Assembly: GCA_033439265.1 (NCBI GenBank)
Contig: JAVTVX010000012.1
Span: forward strand, 2,531,001 to 2,595,000
Direction of reading: 5' to 3'
DNA from: Dillenia suffruticosa
Taxonomy: Eukaryota; Streptophyta; Magnoliopsida; Dilleniales; Dilleniaceae
DNA length: 64,000 nt
Each line of letters begins with the position of its first letter. The stretch's first letter is position 1. Under the pieces are notes generated by a model. It saw only the letters and a program-made list of their open reading frames with translations, searched no databases and had not been told where the DNA came from. Both the position numbers and the translations under genes were made by a program. Of the stretch, positions 10,470-39,830 are shown in pieces.

Positions 10470-13325
10470 GCGCGTACCGTTTTGATATGGTACGGTTCCT
10501 CCGGTACCATATATTGATCAAATTGAAAAATATTGAAATTTTATGAGATTTTTTTTTTTCCTTCCCTTTCTTTTTTGATAATGGTAGAAAATTTGAGTAT
10601 TATTAATAAGTAAATTTGTTGGATATATTAATTTAAAAATTATGCATACCATGTCGGTATATATTAAAATAAAATTTATGAGTTACTCTAAAATTCTCAC
10701 ACTCAACTTAGGATCCGAAAATCTCTCCATCGAATTTATACCGATTAAAAAAGTTTTTATTATATCAATTTTTTTAAAAATTAATTTCCAAAAATTTTTT
10801 TGCAAGTGGTCCTTTTTTTATGTTATATATTGAGAAATTGATGTGCTAAAGAGTCCTTCAATTTTGATGAAAAATTAAAAATAAAATAAGATTTTAATGA
10901 AATTACATAAATTATATAAAAAAAAACCCTCAATTCTAATAAAAAATAGATTAACCCTCAAAATTAAAAAAAGAAATTATGAAGTTATATAGTTTATTAA
11001 TGTGGCAAAAAGAGGGGAAAAAAAAAATAGAAACTGCACCATAGTGAGCGAGAGAGAGAGAGAGAGAGATTTTCTCTGGGAGGAAGTTTCAACGCAAAAA
11101 CAGGGAAGCGTCTACCACAATTCTTGCTTTTGATTGGCTATCTTGCCTCAGACATTCGTCATCTATGTGATTCGGTATATATTATAATAAAATAAATTTC
11201 CAATAATTTTTTTAAATAGTAATAATAAATAAATAAATACCCTTTGGGCCAAATCTGTTCAGACTAATTCATACCCGTCTTATGTCAATATTTTTTTATT
11301 TTTGACGGATCACTGTATTGGGAAAATAGATTGGGGAAAAAAGATTGTAATCACAAAACTGTTTCTTTATAAACGTCTTACGTCAATACCTAGCACCGTC
11401 AAGGAAAATCTTCATTTCAATAAAAAAAATATATATATATATATTATTGAAATGATTTAAGCTTTCGGAACTTATTATTACTATTTTGTATTTTTTTATT
11501 TTATAAGTTAAATACTTTTAAATAAATAAAAAATTACAGAAATTATTCTTAGACCCAAATTATACTTTGCCTCCCCTGTTTTGAAAAACTATGCTCTCCA
11601 CCTTGAGATTTTAGTTTGGTTCGGTATTTTATGTGAAAAGACCAAAATACCCTCACCCGGAAACATATTTTTATCCCTACCGCATATTAACCCGTAAAAT
11701 TCAAAAATATGATTGAACCGATTAAACCGTGGATCAATATAGTCAAATCGTTGATTTTTTAATAATAATTAAATATATATATAATCATTAATTATTTTTA
11801 AAACTTATATTAATAATTAAGAACTAAATAACTAAATTATAAAATCATATAAAATATAAGTTAAAATCATAATATCAAAAATTGATAGTCTCACATCTCA
11901 TAGAAATTTAAAAAAATAAAAAAAATCTTAAAAACAATATTTTTTTTAGGTTTTAATCCTAAACCACGGTTTTTTAAAACCAGCGGTTCAACCGCGGTTC
12001 ACGGTTGAACCGCGGTTGAATCACCGGTTAAGTCTGGTTCAATTGTAAAACGATATTTTTATTCAATCGAACCGTAAAATTGTTATAAAAAGGGTTGAAC
12101 CGGTGAACCGACGGTTCGATCCGGTTTTAATAACATTGTTTTTATATAATGAATGTAGGAAACAATTTCGATAACATGGATGGTTGTGGAAGAATAATTT
12201 TCCATGTTTATAGATATGGCTGTGGAATGACATCACTTGCCATATCCATCCCCAATAGGACAATGATTTGTTACCACCATTTAGAAATTTTATTTTTTAA
12301 AAAATGTTTTTCTCAATTAATAAAAATAGAAAATATGGTCATTGAAAATTTTAATGAGTGTTTAATAAAATGAATTTAATTAATGAGAAATATATTTCTT
12401 TCCAATTAAACTAAAGATTATTCAAGTAGTTTTTGAGTAATTGATCATTAAGATAATATATTTTAGCTAATGTAATAGCTAATGCAAATTTTTGTTGATT
12501 TATGCCGCATCTTATCTCTTGGCGTAAAAATAAAATTAATAATTAAAATAGGGGATCAATAACATGCTATGGTGGGAAGTTCGATTATTATATCACGATC
12601 GTATATTAAAATTTTTATTAAATATATATAATAATTCATAAATTATACGTAAAAATTTATCTTTGATTTTCTAATCTAATTGGTTTTACACCAAATTATA
12701 ACAAAACCTAGGCGCTCATGGTCATCATCAAACATCAAATTCATTCAATTATGATGGCTAATGGAAATTTTGCAGCATTCCCCTTTTCTTTACACGTTGA
12801 AGAGTTGTATGCAGGGGTCATGTTACTCTCAACTTATGCACCTTCCATAATTTCTTCAATTGATGAGTTACATTTTTTTTTTTTTTTTAATGAAACACCT
12901 CTATTCTTATCCCAAGTTTTTGTTATTTTTTTAAAGAGAAAACAGTAAGATATGATATAAATTAAATTAAATGACTCATTCTAGAAGATCAATAATTATT
13001 ATTACAAGAATTATTTTTTTTTTACCATCGATAACTAATCTGGTTTGAGTATTTATGAAAACCCTATTTAGAGAATGACTTTCCTAATATAATTTTTTCT
13101 ATTTTCAAGTTTCGTATCGAAAACTTAGCTAAGAATTTAATATCTCATTTTATTAGATCGAATGTCCATTGATTACGAGTATTAAAATTTAAGATAATTT
13201 AAAAGGTGTTAATTTTTTTACGAAATTTAAAATACTAAAAGATTACATATTTTCAATATTTTAGATATCATTATTTCTAACAAGCACCCACCATCTGCTA
13301 AAATCTCTGTTTGCAAAGGTTTTAT
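10470..13325. other. AT-rich intergenic region
   Basis: Long spacer with no supported gene. It contains a (GA)n tract at 11049-11069, an (AT)n run near 11430-11442 and the GAACCG-rich repeat listed separately. Open frames here are short and compositionally random. Confidence 0.6.
11690..12140. repeat. GAACCG/CGGTT-rich dispersed repeat with hairpin
   Basis: A segment rich in GAACCG, CCGGTT and CCGCGGTT words. Its centre (about 11990-12016) is an inverted repeat, CCGCGGTTCA - CGG - TGAACCGCGG in essence, able to form a short GC stem. It ends in a CCGGTTTTAATAACATTG-like border. Repeats of this wording are scattered in many plant genomes and are probably ends of non-autonomous DNA elements. 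The class is not assigned. Confidence 0.5.
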
Positions 13326-13329
13326 ATGA

Positions 13330-13382
13330 ATTGATTAAAATAGTTACTACATTGATCTTAGCCAAAAGTCGGGGAAAGGTAT
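13330..13382 (-). pseudogene. U2 snRNA-like 5' fragment
   Basis: Read on the - strand from 13382, the sequence starts ATACCTTTC, continues CTTTTGGCTAAGATCAA and then TGTAGTA. This is the 5' end of plant U2 snRNA, including the branch-point recognition region, with a few substitutions and one deletion. Similarity fades after about nucleotide 45, and no stem-loop or Sm site follows. A TATATAA box at 13407-13413 lies 25-31 bp upstream, where a Pol II snRNA TATA box belongs. The plant upstream sequence element (RTCCCACATCG) is not seen near -70. It reads as a decayed U2 gene copy. Confidence 0.7.
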
Positions 13383-14701
13383 AAAGTTTTATGCGAACAC
13401 TAATTCTATATAAACACCAACCTGAGTTGGTAAGCAGCAACCCTAGTTGATCGTTCATGAAAGGATCTATACACACACATCCCCAGATCTATAGATCCAT
13501 ACATCTTGATCGAAAAATAATCAATAGAAAAAATGGGGTTGAACGGTACAATCCTTAAAACAAATGAAGTGGGGGTTAACCACTGTAATACTTTGTAATA
13601 AGGTTTGATCCCATTCACAGGGATTCCCATCAACATTCCATTCCAAAAGTATAAGATTTGAAACCACTGGGAGTACCGTTTGAGGTGGGGGTTAACCACT
13701 GCGGTTCAATCACCTTTGGACCCACAAGAAAAAATGTTAATACCACATTTGGAACACAGAGAAAAAATGTTTATATGTTAAAAGCAGACACACCGAGTTG
13801 CTTAAGTCATGAAACTTGTCAAAAAAACTCAGCAAACAGAAGCACAAGAAACCATAATTTATACCAGTACTAGAGATACAAAAACTGAATGAGAGTTCCA
13901 CCAATCCTCCTCATTGTTTCGTATGGAATAGGGAATGTAATGAACAAATTGATCAATCAAAAGACGGGTATACATTGAGAGATACTATACACAAATACAA
14001 TCAAACACTCCTGTTTTTGATAATTTTTGCTAAGACGAGTAATATCTATTGGGCTACAAGTGTTGAAAACTATACTCAAAAATGGGTTGACAGAAGGCAT
14101 GACAGCTCCAACATCACATTGGACAACGGGCTCTTACCTTTCGGGAGTCAATACTCAATTGAGAGCTCATCAATACTGTCTCTCTGAAGTTGAACGTCCC
14201 TCCATGTAGACAAGCTAGATGTACACAACAACATAGGATCTTCACGATTAATGGCCTCCATTGTACACTACTTTCAATGTTGTTTTGGTCTGTCAATTCT
14301 TGGGATCAATCTGTACAGTATATATGCTGCCCAAAGATGGGTGAAAAAAATGCAGGTGTATCCTCTCCAAATCGCATTGAAGTATCCCCACCAGCAGAAC
14401 AAATTACACAATGAAATGGGCCAAAAAGAGGACCGGAAATAGGCAGAAAGCACACAAACTCTGCTCTAGTTAATTTGATATATGGAACACTTCCAACAAC
14501 TATTTTGCCGATGCAGTTACAAATTCCCCACACCCAGCAAAGAACGGGCCATGAAATGCCAGTGACAATCCTGTCCACCCGAATCAAAATCCTTTGAAGC
14601 CACTCAAAGTGAACCAGCTGCAGAGTGATTTCCAATTCATCTTTGACAGAAAGGAGTCATTTCACATGGAAATAGGGAATAAACCAAGAGTATTAACGAT
14701 G
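13383..14701. other. Spacer and 3' flank downstream of PI4K beta
   Basis: No coding exon is supported. The right part should hold the 3' UTR of the kinase gene. A 17-bp direct repeat, GTGGGGGTTAACCACTG, occurs at 13569-13585 and 13685-13701, about 100 bp apart. The intervening block could be an insertion flanked by its target duplication or a local duplication. Confidence 0.45.
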
Positions 14702-32743
<18,042 letters not shown>

Positions 32744-33128
32744 TATCAATCAACCTACCATCATATAATAACCCCACACTCCAAAATCAATTATTATCTA
32801 AGCGACAGAGAGTAGAAAATTTTGCTTGGGTTTTACAAATTTTGGCATTCTAATCTTGCCCAGCTTCAGCTTAGGCTTTTCTCTCCTTTTTAGCATTCCA
32901 ATTTTGTCCCAACACTCCAATCAAACCCTATAGACTCCAATTCAGACACAATTAGCAACCTTCTCTCTCTTCATTAATCTCTCACATTCAGAAGTTCATA
33001 TAAATCTGAAATTAATCCCAAAATCAAAATCCTATCTCAGTCATTAAACAAGCATCAAACATTAAAAATAAAATAAAAACCTGAATGTGAATGCACATGA
33101 AGGATAACAAATTTGAGAAATTAATGAC

Positions 33129-33405
33129 CTGTTATCTTCTGAGACTGCTCCGCAATTCTCCGATTGAATTCGGAGGGCCATGAAATCGAAGGAAGTGACG
33201 AAGTTCAGCAATGATAGCGGCCAAGGAAACCTAAAATACTTTGATCGTGGCGATCGCGACCAGAGTCTGGAGATGTCCGAGGAAAGACAGACAGAGGGAG
33301 TTTGAAACCCTAATTCACCTGTATTGAACTAGGAAGCAATAATCGAAGACGAAAAGGAGAGAGAGAGAGAGAGGGAGAGAGATCGGGGAATCTGAGATCG
33401 GATTT
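33129..33405 (-). promoter_or_regulatory. 5' UTR exon of PI4K beta
   Basis: On the - strand, a CT-rich leader ((GA)n at 33357-33382 on the + strand) runs to AGATAACAG followed by a GTCATT splice donor at 33128. A leader intron then leads to the coding exon. The acceptor upstream of the ATG at 32743 is not clear. Transcription probably starts near 33400. Confidence 0.55.
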
Positions 33406-33429
33406 TCAAAAAACAGGAATTGTTACGAT

Positions 33430-35700
33430 CCGGTCCGGACCCGTATGGTGTGCCATTCTCCATTAAAAAAAAATAGCATAATTAATAAATAAATATTAAA
33501 ATCTCGCATTATGCAATTTTTTTTATTTTTATATATATATCCGTACTAAAAATTTAATTTACTTTTTTTTCTCTTTTCTTTGAGAATTTTAATATTAAAA
33601 TAGAAAATCATTATAAAAGGAAAATTGTGGCCATGTCTTAGTCTAAAAAAAAATTACAAAGAAGACTCAATTTAAATGTTAATAAATTCTCATTTATTAA
33701 TTAAAAGAAAATTTTCTCGGACCCATTAAAATATAAATTTAGTATAAAGAATATAATTAGAAGTGTATTTTTGAATTTTTTTAAAATATCACAAATTTTA
33801 TATCTTAAGTGTTATTTAAAGTTTTTTTTTTTTAAAAAAAAAAAAATCAACTCTTACTAAAAAGTGAAAATATAATTAATGTGTAGCTTTACTACAAGTC
33901 TAAATCCATTTGTCAATCAACATCATTAAGGGTGTTATATTAGTTACATTAATCACCTTGAAAGGAAAATTAGTTGCTTTTGATTATTATTTGGCATATG
34001 GTCTGTAATTGTGTAGTTGAGGATTGCTTTTAGGAGTGATTTTTCCATGGTCAAACAAAGTATATATCTTTTTCATTCCGCCAAATATCGATTTTAAGGT
34101 ATGGACCCAGCCCCAGAGTTCGGATCCTTGTTATAGCGATTAATTACATTTTGAATGTTGGTTTATAAATTTTAATAAAAATAGAGAATTTTAATTCTCA
34201 AGGTTTGAGCTTTGTAATCATTAAAATGGTGCAAAATGTTAATATGAAATATATGCATTTAAATTATTTCTCTTGATGAAAACCTCAAATTAACGCTGAT
34301 AATTAAAAAATTTTAGTTTTAGTTGATTTATCTTTATTTAATTCACTCAGATTATTTTAAAACTTCTTTTTCATCCTTATACTAAAAAGGGGTGAAGCTG
34401 AATTTAAGATTAATGTATTATATTTCAACAAATTTTATAAGATAGAAAAATGGAAGACGTTCTCCTTTTGGGTGAAGCAATTTCATTTTCAGGAATTGCA
34501 CCCCATTGCTTCACAAGATTGAAATGGGATTCTTTGCTTTGAAACCATACTCATGGACCCATCATACCAACCAAACAGTAGAAAATCCTAGGAATAAACA
34601 ATGGTAACACTACCATGTTAATAAATATTCTTACCTAATTTGCCCCCATGAAAAACCATGTTAACCTTTTTTTATATCTAAACAGCTTAATCTTTGGTGT
34701 AGAAGGTGATTATATGAACAGGAAAATTCTAAATAAAAAAAAAATTTGCATCTCTTTGAATAGGGTTATAATTCAAGAAAATTGTGAGAGACAATAAATA
34801 AAATAAAATAAAATAAAAAATTTAAGTCCATGCCATAGTGAAGCTGACTATACGTGCACATAATGAATAGGGTTATAATTCATTTCTTTGAATAACTCAA
34901 TACATCATTAGCATGAACAGGTTTTTTATTTTTTATTTTTATTTTTTTGGCCCTAGGTGGAAAATTTGACACCTAACACAGGATCATTATTCAATATTCC
35001 TTTGTTCTGTAAGGTTGGTGACAAGGGACAAAGATTGAAAGGAATAGGGGTTGGCACATTCCTTTCCTCCTTGGAAACACAGTTCATCTGACAAAGTGTC
35101 ATCCCTTTATGGAAACAATACCCCAGCTCTGTGGCAAAAAGATTGTGATTTGTCCCTTGATTTTGATTTTGATAAATGAGATTACTAGATAATTTTCATC
35201 ATGACAGAATATTTTGATGTTAGTAACGACAATATAATGAAGTCATGTTAGGGCATGGCACCATGATTTGTCTCTTGATTTCATTCCACATGTTAAAAAG
35301 TTCAAAATAGATCACCACAAGTAGGTCTAGTTTAGGTCCAAACAATGCATAATCTATTTGCTTCTCAAAGACACTCAACCCTGCCAAAGACTTGGCCTCG
35401 AGCTGCCCTGCAAACCCCATGATTGCTCTCTCTCTCTCTCTCTCTCTCCCCCTCCTCCCCAATAAAGAGACAGGGAACCACAGAGGCTTTTGTTTCAAGA
35501 TTAGCCGAATTTATAAGGAACTTTATCTCTTAGGTTAATGAAAATATAGGCATGATAGAATGGTGCATATCCCCTATTGAAATCAAGATTTTCAATGCTA
35601 CATTTTTGATCTCTAATATCAACAACAACCAAAACCTTAATTCCAAATCTTGAACTCAGCTATTTGAGAGACAAATATAGAAGAAATGAAAATATGTATA
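33430..35700. other. AT-rich intergenic region
   Basis: No supported coding exon. A direct repeat, GAATAGGGTTATAATTCA, occurs near 34758-34775 and 34865-34882, bracketing about 90 bp with an (AAAAT)n run. A (CT)n tract lies at about 35426-35448. A 92-codon open frame on the - strand around it has no recognisable domain. Confidence 0.5.
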
Positions 35701-35779
35701 GTTAAAATTTAAAACAAAAAGAAAAAAAAAATCTACAGAAGCTTAAAATTACAAATCTATTGCATAGTATAGCAAATGG

Positions 35780-36170
35780 AGAGACGAAGTACTGCCACTT
35801 CTTCACAGATATGCTTATCAAGACAAAATCACACATTAGCATTATTGAGCAAAAATTCTTGTGACTTTTCTCACAATGACAGCCATTAGATTGAGATGCA
35901 TCAGCTGAGAAGATCATCACTCCATTAAACTCTTGCCCATTTGACTCCAACAAGTTCAAGTCTTCAAAGAATGCATCCCCTTGAATTCCTCTCCCATTCA
36001 CTTTCACTTCATAAGCGGGCAACAACTTGCTCTCATTAAACTGCTCAATGAGTAGTTGGAAGTCTTCCAATTCTGGACTCTTGTCCTTGTCCGTGTAGAA
36101 TTGATGATCAACATAGTCAATAACATCTCCATAACCACTGTGGAGCTCCATACAAGGTTTAATGGTTAAA
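35780..36170 (-). pseudogene. GH18 chitinase-like (narbonin-type) C-terminal fragment
   Basis: The - strand reads VIDYVDHQFYTDKDKSPE, LLIEQFNESKLLPAYEV, NGRGIQGDAFFEDLNLLE and FNGVMIFSADASQSNG, followed by a decayed YYE-S---F-like tail. These are consecutive conserved blocks of plant 'chitinase 2-like' GH18 proteins, from the substrate-barrel strand with YQFY to the C-terminus. The N-terminal two thirds, including the catalytic DxxDxxE-type region, is absent upstream, where only repeat DNA lies. It is therefore a gene fragment rather than a working enzyme. Confidence 0.75.
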
Positions 36171-36341
36171 TAGTACAAAGCATAGAAGACAAAGATTCGT
36201 TTAGACAGTACATACTGCCATTGTTAAATAGTACAAAGCATACAAGGTTCAATAACATCTTCAGATTTAGCTACATGCAGTACCTGCATGCAATAATTGG
36301 ATAAGCCATCCCTCAACTTCAAAACTTTAACTCTTCTAATT

Positions 36342-36723
36342 CCTTAAAAACTAATTATTTGAGCGAGGAATTGGAGGTCTATAACCTAAAGTGGCTAAGT
36401 TTTATTCCTCCTTTCGTTTTGTAAAAATATTTGGTACAACTGGATTACTAAATCAGTTTAGGATAGGATAAGCTCTCAGATCTTCACTCACTAGAAGATG
36501 GCAAAGATCAAGTGAACAGTACATACTGCCAGTTCCTTAAAAACTAATTATTAGAGTGAGGAATTGGAGGTCTGTAACCTAGAGTGGCTTAGTTTTATTC
36601 CTCCTTTCGTTTGTAAAAATATTTGGTAAAACTGAATTACTACATCAGTTTAGGATAGGATAAGCTCTCAGGTCTTCGCTCGCAAGAAGATGGCAAAGAT
36701 CAAGTGAACAGTACATACTGCCA
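36342..36723. repeat. Tandem duplication, about 190-bp unit
   Basis: Two direct copies, about 36342-36533 and 36534-36723, share about 93 percent of bases by eye. Each begins TTCCTTAAAAACTAATTATT and ends AACAGTACATACTGCCA. The end motif also occurs once more at about 36207-36222, so the array may once have been longer or the unit slid leftward. Confidence 0.85.
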
Positions 36724-36953
36724 CAAGTGGAGCTCTTTTATGTTAGAGGGAGGGGATTGGCTTTGGATGTATGCTGAATAATGAATGAACTAAGTTTCAT
36801 TCTTTCCTTGAGAAACTATATTTGAATAGTGATTGGTGATGGAAAATGTACAATTCATTGCAGCACCATGAAATGTGAAGTTCAAGAAGAAGCAGAAAGT
36901 CAGAAATATGGCAATTAACCCATAATTCTAAAAAAAGAGGGAAAGGAAAACAC

Positions 36954-38690
36954 CTGAAACTCCGGCCATAACCTGGTCATATCCTTATAGTAGCTCAAAC
37001 CAGACCAAGACGTGAAGTGCTTTCTAGCCCAAGGAGATGACTCCACTTCCTTGGGCAGTTCCTTGACAATTCTTACATCTTAGTCTAGGGTTTTAATGAA
37101 ATGATTTTCATCAAATATGTCCAAAAATGTACTGTGCCAATGATTTAGAATGTGAGAAGCAGAGAAAGTAGTACTCCAATGATGAACAATAGAAACACAG
37201 CTCATCACACCTAAATACGCTCAAAACAGAATAATATAGTGATAAAGTACACCTTGAATCTTGCCAGAAGGAGTGTCTGTCTGGTTGAGGTATAACCAAA
37301 GTTGCATTCATTATCCGTGCCACTGCCACCATATCAGATATCTACAAGCATAGCATCATGTTCATCTATTAGCATTAAATTGGCAAAGAAAAACAATATG
37401 CTATTCTGAAAAATAGGCAAATCCAAATAACAAGGAAATGCAACATGTTAATATCTTTGAAAAGAAGGCTAGAATTCACAAAATCTCTAGTGTTAACAGC
37501 CAGTGGATCCAGATATTTGTAACTTACACCAGTGCGCATTTGATTAAGTCCTCCATTGCTTTTTACACTAATATAGCGATCTGATACTTGGGCAGCTGTC
37601 ATTCTAAAACAAGCTTTAGGGACCAAAGTGGCAGGAAAAGTTTTCAGCATTGCACACGTAAAAGCAGTTGCATTTTACCAAATGCTAGTATATACTTCTT
37701 TTCGGAAAACTATTTATAAGATTCCAAGATGAAGAACGTTTCAGTAAGCTAGAAGTGCATTGCCCACGGGATTACAAAACTACTACCATCTTTCCTGATG
37801 TATGATGATATTTTTGTTCTCATTTGTTGTCAGTTGACACTACCAATAAGAAGTTCACCATCGTTTCAGAATTCACAAAACTAACCTGGATATTTAGGAG
37901 AAGCTGCACACACTGATGTAAACCATAAATTCCAGGAGCCTCCCAAAGTTCATCTGTAATCTGCACATCCAAACCAAAGAAGCCTCACATCCCAGAAACA
38001 AATCTCCGCCATGAAGAATGGACATTAACACGAGATTGACGCAACGAAGTTTTAAAAACTTACATTATTACAAGTTACAAATATCATATCATGGTGCCAA
38101 ACATAAACATGATACAACAAAGTTATAAAAATTTTACATTATTAATATAAATTACAAATGACATATCATGGCACCAAACACAATCATGGTACGGATGCAC
38201 TGCTCTTACTTCTAGAAGTCTCTTCCAACACATAATTCTACAAACTTCAAACAGAGAAGCCCCAGAAAATTAAAACCATTATTAATACGAAGACTTCTGA
38301 AAATCAGTTAAGAAACCCTAATAAATAGTTGAGTGCATTGATGTTAACAAAGTCAGAGAACCAAACCCAGAATTAGATCGAGAAAGTTATATGCCCACGA
38401 TTTAGAAAACACCCAATTCTTAAAATTCCCAGAAAATTCAACTATCGTAATTAAAAGACAAAATCGGGAAATTAAGCCGAACCCAGAACCTAAAACAGCA
38501 CAAAATTGAACATAAGAGATACCTGTTGGAATTGAGAATCTACAAAGAGGTGGGGTTGGTGCTCATCTTCTAATACATTTCTAGAGAAGAAGAAAACCAA
38601 GAAAACAGAGAAACCAAAGATAATTATCACGTAGAAAGCAATTGTATGAGAAGAGAGCTTTTTCCGGAGAAATTTGAGTGCTTTTAAAAT
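36954..38690 (-). pseudogene. GDP-fucose O-fucosyltransferase family pseudogene
   Basis: Five exon-like blocks on the - strand: 38523 to about 38690, 37886-37960, 37528 to about 37612, 37253-37341 and 36954-37131. They encode a membrane anchor (AFYVIIIFGFSVFLVFFFS), ITDELWEAPG, SDRYISVKSNGGLNQMRTG, ISDMVAVARIMNATLVIPQ and the block ending SGLSYYKDMTRLWPEFQ. This is the N-terminal half of a plant type-II Golgi O-FucT-like protein. Three defects show it is dead: no ATG before the anchor (a TGA lies just upstream in frame), a TAA at 37080-37082 inside the last block, and absence of the downstream exons that should begin VIHVAKSDSRLANN. GH18 fragment and repeat DNA occupy that place. Confidence 0.85.
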
Positions 38691-38870
38691 TCAATTGAAA
38701 AAATTATATTTGGATATCGCATATTCACATTAAAATATAAATATTTTATATTAATATATATGAATTTGCTATTCATACTGTAATAATCGCAACACATAAA
38801 AAGTTTTAATACGAAGCTACCATAAATTGGCTCTCTTCTCATCCAAAAAAAGGGGGGACTCTCTCAAACA

Positions 38871-38902
38871 TTTCTCGACCTTTTGGCTAAGATCAAGTGT
38901 AA
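38871..38902 (+). pseudogene. U2 snRNA-like fragment
   Basis: The + strand reads TTTCTCGACCTTTTGGCT then AAGATCAAGTGTA. It matches about nucleotides 5-35 of U2 snRNA with one change (GACC for GGCC). The flanks do not continue U2, and no snRNA promoter element is seen. Confidence 0.65.
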
Positions 38903-39760
38903 TGGAGTTCACGCAACACCAACAACCATCTTCTGGACGTTGATCTCAACTTTTGAAATTGTTCATCTGAGAGGGAAATATAAAGAAGATAAAAACATAT
39001 ATAATTAATAAAGAAAAATTCTATAGAAACTTAAAATAATTAAAAAGATATTTTAATTTATTCAATTTTTTTATATTATTCATTCCTATTTAGAACTATT
39101 TTTTTAATTAAATTCATAATTATTACATTTTTATAAATAATTTATATCCAAATTTTTAATAACCCATACTTATATTTTATTAAATCTCTTACACTAAGTA
39201 ATTGAATTCTTCTAACTGGTATATCATGTTTTTATAGATAACTTACATCTTATGTTACTCATTCCTATTTAAAGTTATCTTTTTAATCAATTCCATAACT
39301 ATCATATTTCTATAAATAATTTATATCAAAGTTTTTAACGATATATTCGTATATTTAACTAAATTTTTTATACTAAAGTTATTGGTTTTCGTAACTGTTA
39401 TATTTTTTGGTTTTTGTTATATATATCTAAATCATCTCAAAAGATATTATTATATTTTATTTAAGATTGAATTTATTTCTAACTTAATTTTAATTTTTTT
39501 TATTTCAATTATATCAAATTTATACTATTGGATAGATAGCCCACCTACTCCCAATTGACACTCCCTGTCAAAAAAAATCAATGCCATGCAAATTAATGAA
39601 TATTGGATTGATGGCACACCAACTCCCAAATTTTGTCGACTCTTTCGGCCCATGGTTTTTAATTATTCACGAAGAATTAAAACGCGTCGGAACGATCGGT
39701 CCAACATTTTCCATTTCAACCCCTACTGTCCCGTACACCCCAAGGGAGACAGAGAGGAGA
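38903..39760. other. AT-rich intergenic region
   Basis: Extremely AT-rich spacer without a supported exon. The last 200 bp would be the promoter of the FTSHI4-like gene. Confidence 0.55.
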
Positions 39761-39765
39761 GAGGG

Positions 39766-39794
<29 letters not shown>
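39766..39794 (+). repeat. (GA)n tract in 5' leader of FTSHI4-like gene
   Basis: Dinucleotide GA run ending about 36 bp before the ATG at 39831. Confidence 0.9.
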
Positions 39795-39797
<3 letters not shown>

Positions 39798-39830
39798 GTT
39801 TGACATTTGCAATGGTAGGTTGAATTTAAG

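Noticed and set aside
35220-35498. 92-codon - strand open frame near the GH18 fragment
   Set aside because: Contains an (RE)n repeat translation and no GH18 motif; not supportable as the missing exon.
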